A DNA stretch of 55,800 bases from the NCBI GenBank assembly GCA_022710385.1, contig JAKLGZ010000002.1:1-55800 (forward strand), written 5' to 3'. The DNA is from Methanoregula sp. GTDB taxonomy: Archaea; Halobacteriota; Methanomicrobia; Methanomicrobiales; Methanospirillaceae. The translations under genes and the position numbers were made by a program. This document shows, one piece after another, positions 50,859-55,800 of the stretch. The notes below the pieces were generated by a model, which made no database searches, was not told the origin of the DNA, and saw nothing but the letters and a program-made list of their open reading frames with translations. Positions within the stretch are counted from its first letter, which is position 1. Every line of letters begins with the position of its first letter.

Positions 50859-51800
50859 TTAAAAGAACTCCTTTCTCCAGAAAAATACTATGCCGATCAC
50901 GGATGCGATAATCGAGAACGCGATCGCGATAAGGAAGGCATAAGGGTTATGCTGGAACGGCAATTCGACGTTCATCCCGTAGATGCTCGCCACGAGGGTC
51001 GGGATCATCAGGATGATAGTGACAGTGGTGAGGAGCTTGATGATCACGTTCAGGTTGTTCGAGATGATGGAGGCGAAAGCATCCATTGTCCCGGTCAGGA
51101 TGCTGGTATAGATGTTTGCCATCTCGATCGCCTGCTTGTTCTCAATCACCACCTCCTCGAAGATGTCCCGGTCGTCATCATCCATCTTCATGCAGCCCGA
51201 GGTGTTGAACTTCTCGAGCATCAGGGCATTCGACCGGAGGGAGGTGATGAAGAACACCAGGCTCTTTTCCATGTTGAGCAGCCGGATCAGCTGTTCATTT
51301 CGGAGGGCTTTGTGAAGGTCGTTCTCAATCGCTGCGGTGGTCCGGTTGATATCCTTAAGGTACCGGAGGAACATCAAGGAGGTGCGGAGGAAGAGCAGGA
51401 TCACAAACCGAGTCCGGTTCATGGTCGAGAAGTTACGGACCTTCCCGTTCAGGAACTCCTGGACCACGTCAACCTCGGTCAGGGTGACCGTGATAACAAG
51501 CCCCTGCGTGAGGATGATACCGATCGGAAGCGTGGTGAAGGGGATATCGGCCTCTGTAGCCTCACGTCGGGGTGTCCGGAGCACGATCAGGGTATTTCCT
51601 TCCTCCCGTTCGATTCGGGCTCTCTCATCAACATCGAGCGGATCGGTAAAAAAATCGGGGGGGATGCTGAAGCGCAAGACCAGGTCCTCGATCTCGGCCT
51701 GGCTGGGACTGACCACGTGTACCCAGGCACCGCTCTCGAAGGTGGTGATGGTCTCAAGACCATTTTTCGGACCGGTCTTGTAGATGGTGATCATGCTCAT
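50859..51800 (-). CDS. corA: CorA-type magnesium/divalent cation channel
   Basis: The 313-residue protein has the CorA build: an N-terminal alpha/beta domain, long central helices, and two C-terminal membrane helices. YGMNVELP near residue 275 is the GMN selectivity motif after the first helix, and the tail FFWRKEFF ends in the cytoplasm. It forms pentamers that import Mg2+ (or Co2+/Ni2+). GGGGGAATGAGC precedes the ATG. A 22-bp dyad lies 42 bases upstream. Confidence 0.94.
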   Translation of the reverse strand: MSMITIYKTGPKNGLETITTFESGAWVHVVSPSQAEIEDLVLRFSIPPDFFTDPLDVDERARIEREEGNTLIVLRTPRREATEADIPFTTLPIGIILTQGLVITVTLTEVDVVQEFLNGKVRNFSTMNRTRFVILLFLRTSLMFLRYLKDINRTTAAIENDLHKALRNEQLIRLLNMEKSLVFFITSLRSNALMLEKFNTSGCMKMDDDDRDIFEEVVIENKQAIEMANIYTSILTGTMDAFASIISNNLNVIIKLLTTVTIILMIPTLVASIYGMNVELPFQHNPYAFLIAIAFSIIASVIGIVFFWRKEFF

Positions 51801-51841
51801 TCCCCCTGGCCGCCGTTTCCCCTGAGAACGGGCATTGTGCC

Positions 51842-51863
51842 TGATCAGGGTATACCCGGATCA
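51842..51863 (-). promoter_or_regulatory. 22-bp near-perfect dyad upstream of corA
   Basis: The half TGATCAGGGTA (51842-51852) is followed directly by TACCCGGATCA (51853-51863), its reverse complement but for one base. It lies 42-63 bases before the corA start, a typical place for an operator. The rest of the gap to 52077 shows no gene. Confidence 0.5.
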
Positions 51864-52077
51864 AGGTGGCATTCCATCCCTTATCTCTCCTTCGCAGTGA
51901 CACTGGGATGATCTCGAGAAGTGTGGATGCAATAAAAAGGGCGGTGATGCCGTCCCTGATCGTGTTGGTACTGCCGGTTGTTATCCTTTCCTAAAGTTGC
52001 ATACCATGAAAAAGGGACAGTGACGGTCAGGATGCTGCTACGTGAACGAGCGATGACAATGAAAAAAGGATGAGAGA

Positions 52078-53211
52078 TCAGGTGAGGCTTTTAATGCGGC
52101 GCACCGCTTCCTGGAGGTGTTCCACGGAGGTCGCATAGGAAATTCTTTGCCATCCTGGTGTATTGAATGCAGACCCGGGGGTAACTGCCACGAGCCCCTT
52201 CTCAAGCCACTTCCGTGCAGTTCCGATATCATCTCCACCGGTATTCACATAGGCATAGAATGCCCCTTCGGCAGGAGCGACAGTGTAGCCCATCAGGAGC
52301 AGCTCCTGGACAAGGTAATCTCTCCTTCGGTGAAACTCCTTTCGCATCGTCTCAACACAGGACTGGTCGCAGGTGAGGGCGGCAACCCCGCCAAACATGG
52401 CAAATGTGGTCGGATGGCTTATTGAGTGCTGCTGCACCTTGGACATCTGGTTGATGATCGCCTGCGGGGCAACAGCCCAGCCAAGCCTCCATCCGGTCAT
52501 GGCATATGCCTTGGAGAATCCGTTCACAGTGATGGTCCGCTCTGCCATATCCCGGATCGAGCCAAGGGAGATATGTTCCCTGCCGTAGATCAGCTTTTCG
52601 TAAATCTCATCTGATAGTGAGAAGAGGTCATAATCCTCGCACATGTCAGCGATAAGACCAAGCGAGGAACGGTTCAGAATCGCCCCTGATGGATTTGAGG
52701 GAGAGTTGATCACGATCATCCTCGTCTTTCCGGTGATCTTATCGAGAACAGACTCATCGACCTGGAACGTCTTTGAATTGAGCAGGTGATGGACGGGTTT
52801 TCCCCCGGCCATCCGTACGCATGGTTCGTACGAGACCCACGATGGATCAAGGATTATCACCTCATCTCCAGGGTTCAGCACCGCGACCATGGCATCATAG
52901 ATGGCATTTTTGGCGCCGCAGGTGACGATTACCTGCCCGGGGGTGCAGGTTATCTTGTTTTCCTGCTCCGTCTTTCGTGAGATGGCTGAGAGCAGCTCCG
53001 GAATTCCATTGCTTGGAGCATAATGTGTCTCCCCGCAGGTGAGTGCCTGGATACAGGCCTCTTTGATATGGGCCGGGGTATCGAAGTCCGGCTCACCTAT
53101 CGAGAGGCTGATGACATCGATCCCCTGCCGCTGCATCTGCCGTGCTTTATCAGAAATTTCGAGGGTTGCAGAGGGAGCGATCCCGGAAATAATACCTGAT
53201 AGCTCTCTCAT
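52078..53211 (-). CDS. Class I/II aminotransferase (aspartate aminotransferase-like)
   Basis: The 377-residue PLP enzyme has SLSIGEPDFDTP near residue 35, NSPSNPSGAIL near 165, and NGFSKAYAMTGWRLGW near 225 with the PLP lysine. This is the Ib subgroup of aspartate-type aminotransferases; aspartate or an aromatic amino acid is a likely substrate. ATG 53211 overlaps the ribH stop as ATGA; an in-frame ATG at 53226 would overlap by 19 bases. It is last in the set with the riboflavin genes. Confidence 0.9.
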   Translation of the reverse strand: MRELSGIISGIAPSATLEISDKARQMQRQGIDVISLSIGEPDFDTPAHIKEACIQALTCGETHYAPSNGIPELLSAISRKTEQENKITCTPGQVIVTCGAKNAIYDAMVAVLNPGDEVIILDPSWVSYEPCVRMAGGKPVHHLLNSKTFQVDESVLDKITGKTRMIVINSPSNPSGAILNRSSLGLIADMCEDYDLFSLSDEIYEKLIYGREHISLGSIRDMAERTITVNGFSKAYAMTGWRLGWAVAPQAIINQMSKVQQHSISHPTTFAMFGGVAALTCDQSCVETMRKEFHRRRDYLVQELLLMGYTVAPAEGAFYAYVNTGGDDIGTARKWLEKGLVAVTPGSAFNTPGWQRISYATSVEHLQEAVRRIKSLT

Positions 53212-53615
53212 GCCAATCTCTGGCACATTTTTACCGCGGATTCAACGGCGCGTTTCGCATAATCGATACGCTCGTTTGCCTCCAAGCGTGTCATACCCGG
53301 CCCGGAGATGCCGAGAGTGACCGGCTTATCGAATTCAAGGGAGAGATCGATGATCTTCCGAGCTGCGTGCTGGACGACGATCTCGTCATGCTGGGTTGCA
53401 CCCTCGATAACGCAGCCGATAGTGACGACCGCATCGACCACTCCCTTCTTCAGCATCCTTTTCACGGCTAGGGGCATATCATAGGTCCCGGGGACGTACA
53501 TGCAATCGATCACTTCAGCGCCAAGGAACGAGGCATGCTCCCTCCCCTCTACTTCCATCATGTAGGTGATATCCCGGTTGAATTCCGAGATAACGAAACC
53601 GAGTTTCACGTTCAT
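53208..53615 (-). CDS. ribH: 6,7-dimethyl-8-ribityllumazine synthase
   Basis: The 135-residue enzyme joins the pyrimidine and 3,4-dihydroxybutanone phosphate to make lumazine, the step before riboflavin. FVISEFNRDITYMM at the start is the substrate site, and VTIGCVIEGATQHDEIV near 64 has the catalytic His. Archaeal RibH are about this length. It overlaps the aminotransferase by 4 bases and lies 68 bases after ribC. Confidence 0.95.
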   Translation of the reverse strand: MNVKLGFVISEFNRDITYMMEVEGREHASFLGAEVIDCMYVPGTYDMPLAVKRMLKKGVVDAVVTIGCVIEGATQHDEIVVQHAARKIIDLSLEFDKPVTLGISGPGMTRLEANERIDYAKRAVESAVKMCQRLA

Positions 53616-53683
53616 ATTTTTCCTCTCTCTATATCTCCCACTGATAATTCATAAACGAATGCCACCTCACCCACCTGGGCAGC

Positions 53684-55272
<1,589 letters not shown>

Positions 55273-55328
55273 TTTATCAGTCCATAGTATTTTTATAATG
55301 ACGGGATATAAGTGTGGATGGCGAATCA

Positions 55329-55736
55329 ATGGTCGAAGTAGCCATTCTCAGCGGATCGGCCTCAGATGCGGCCATTGTGGAAAAGGCCGCGGCAGTCCTG
55401 GAAGAGCACGGTATCAGCTATGAAGTCCGGGTCATCTCTGCTCACCGGGATCCTGATGTGCTCGATGAATATGTGAAAAAGAGCGATTGCAGAGTATTTA
55501 TCGCAATCGCAGGCCTCTCTGCAGCACTCCCCGGGGTTGTCTCATCGAAGACTGAAAGACCGGTGATCGGTGTTCCCGTCAGCGGGAAACTGATGGGTCT
55601 GGATGCCCTCCTCTCAATCGTCCAGATGCCGAAAGGGGTGCCAGTTGCCTGCGTCGGGATAGATAGCGGAGAGAATGCAGCACTCCTGGCATGCCGTATC
55701 CTTGAGACTCGAAGAGGGAGGGAAAAAGTCTCTTGA
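55329..55736 (+). CDS. purE: 5-(carboxyamino)imidazole ribonucleotide mutase
   Basis: The 135-residue PurE has [14 protein letters not shown] near residue 8, VISAHRDPD near 38 with the catalytic His, and [24 protein letters not shown] near 63. It rearranges N5-CAIR to CAIR, or carboxylates AIR directly in the class II form; the short length does not settle which. ATG 55329 is preferred to GTG 55314. A TATA-like TTTATAAT at 55290-55297 lies in the divergent gap. Confidence 0.95.
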   Translation: MVEVAILSGSASDAAIVEKAAAVLEEHGISYEVRVISAHRDPDVLDEYVKKSDCRVFIAIAGLSAALPGVVSSKTERPVIGVPVSGKLMGLDALLSIVQMPKGVPVACVGIDSGENAALLACRILETRRGREKVS

Positions 55737-55800
55737 GTCGCCCCGGAATCCTGCTCATTTCAAATCCGTTTCCCATGTCCCGGCCCCTGTTCATTCCTGA

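Noticed and set aside
50742-51911. 389-codon open frame antisense to corA
   Set aside because: CorA on the minus strand has all its motifs. The antisense product is His/Asp-rich with no fold signature.

Overview
The window is archaeal and most resembles a mesophilic methanogen of the order Methanomicrobiales. Supporting genes are ribosomal protein L37e, an Lsm protein, SepF, archaeal-type riboflavin synthase, a two-subunit CoM/CoB-linked fumarate reductase (TfrAB), CbiMNQO, TrpB2 and AMP-forming acetyl-CoA synthetase. TATA boxes often lie about 25-30 nt before starts with little or no leader, and other genes carry GGTGA or GGAGG ribosome binding sites. No mcr or other core methanogenesis gene is present, so the order is inferred and no species is named. 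No insertion sequence, integrase or CRISPR array was seen.

1-8,000: end of a Na+/solute symporter, flavin prenyltransferase, thioredoxin, an initiator tRNA-Met, then housekeeping genes (purF, rpl37e, Lsm, PUA protein, sepF, ZPR1-like zinc protein, purM, aspartate kinase). 8,021-13,013: tfrAB, a CTP-dependent lipid-kinase-like membrane protein and an orphan DNA methyltransferase. 13,025-19,258: a dense redox and oxygen-defence island with a glutaredoxin-thioredoxin reductase fusion, rubrerythrin, RadC-like protein, three iron-sulfur flavoproteins, a zinc-ribbon protein, desulforedoxin, a CMD-family protein and a peroxiredoxin. 19,265-22,259: Co/Ni ECF transporter cbiMNQO. 22,362-28,297: S2P protease, chorismate mutase and an arginine operon (argC-CBS-argJ-argB) followed by a thioredoxin-CcdA fusion.

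28,298-31,917: acetyl-CoA synthetase with a long structured leader, then an OFA-family carboxylate transporter, probably acetate assimilation. 32,200-38,437: TMEM175 channel, hypoxanthine-DNA glycosylase, small HTH regulator, secreted protein, gate-domain protein, SagB-like oxidoreductase, VOC protein, a fourth iron-sulfur flavoprotein and a DUF6125-like protein. 38,924-46,577: ATP-NAD kinase-like protein, TrpB2 behind TRP-box-like repeats, a stand-alone condensation-domain protein, a DASS transporter, a phosphodiesterase and an aldehyde dehydrogenase. 46,842-50,570: an operon for a Yip1 protein, a secreted CARDB-like protein and a MacB/LolD-type ABC transporter. 50,859-55,736: CorA, two aminotransferases, ribH, ribC and purE.

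The less expected signals are mostly non-coding: a candidate structured RNA gene at 50,704-50,834; an acsA leader holding a perfect 16-bp palindrome, a strong hairpin and a 32-codon ORF whose stop overlaps the acsA ribosome binding site; TGTACA-like hexamers at 10-bp steps over the trpB2 promoter; a 22-bp near-perfect dyad before corA; and long nested hairpins between convergent genes.
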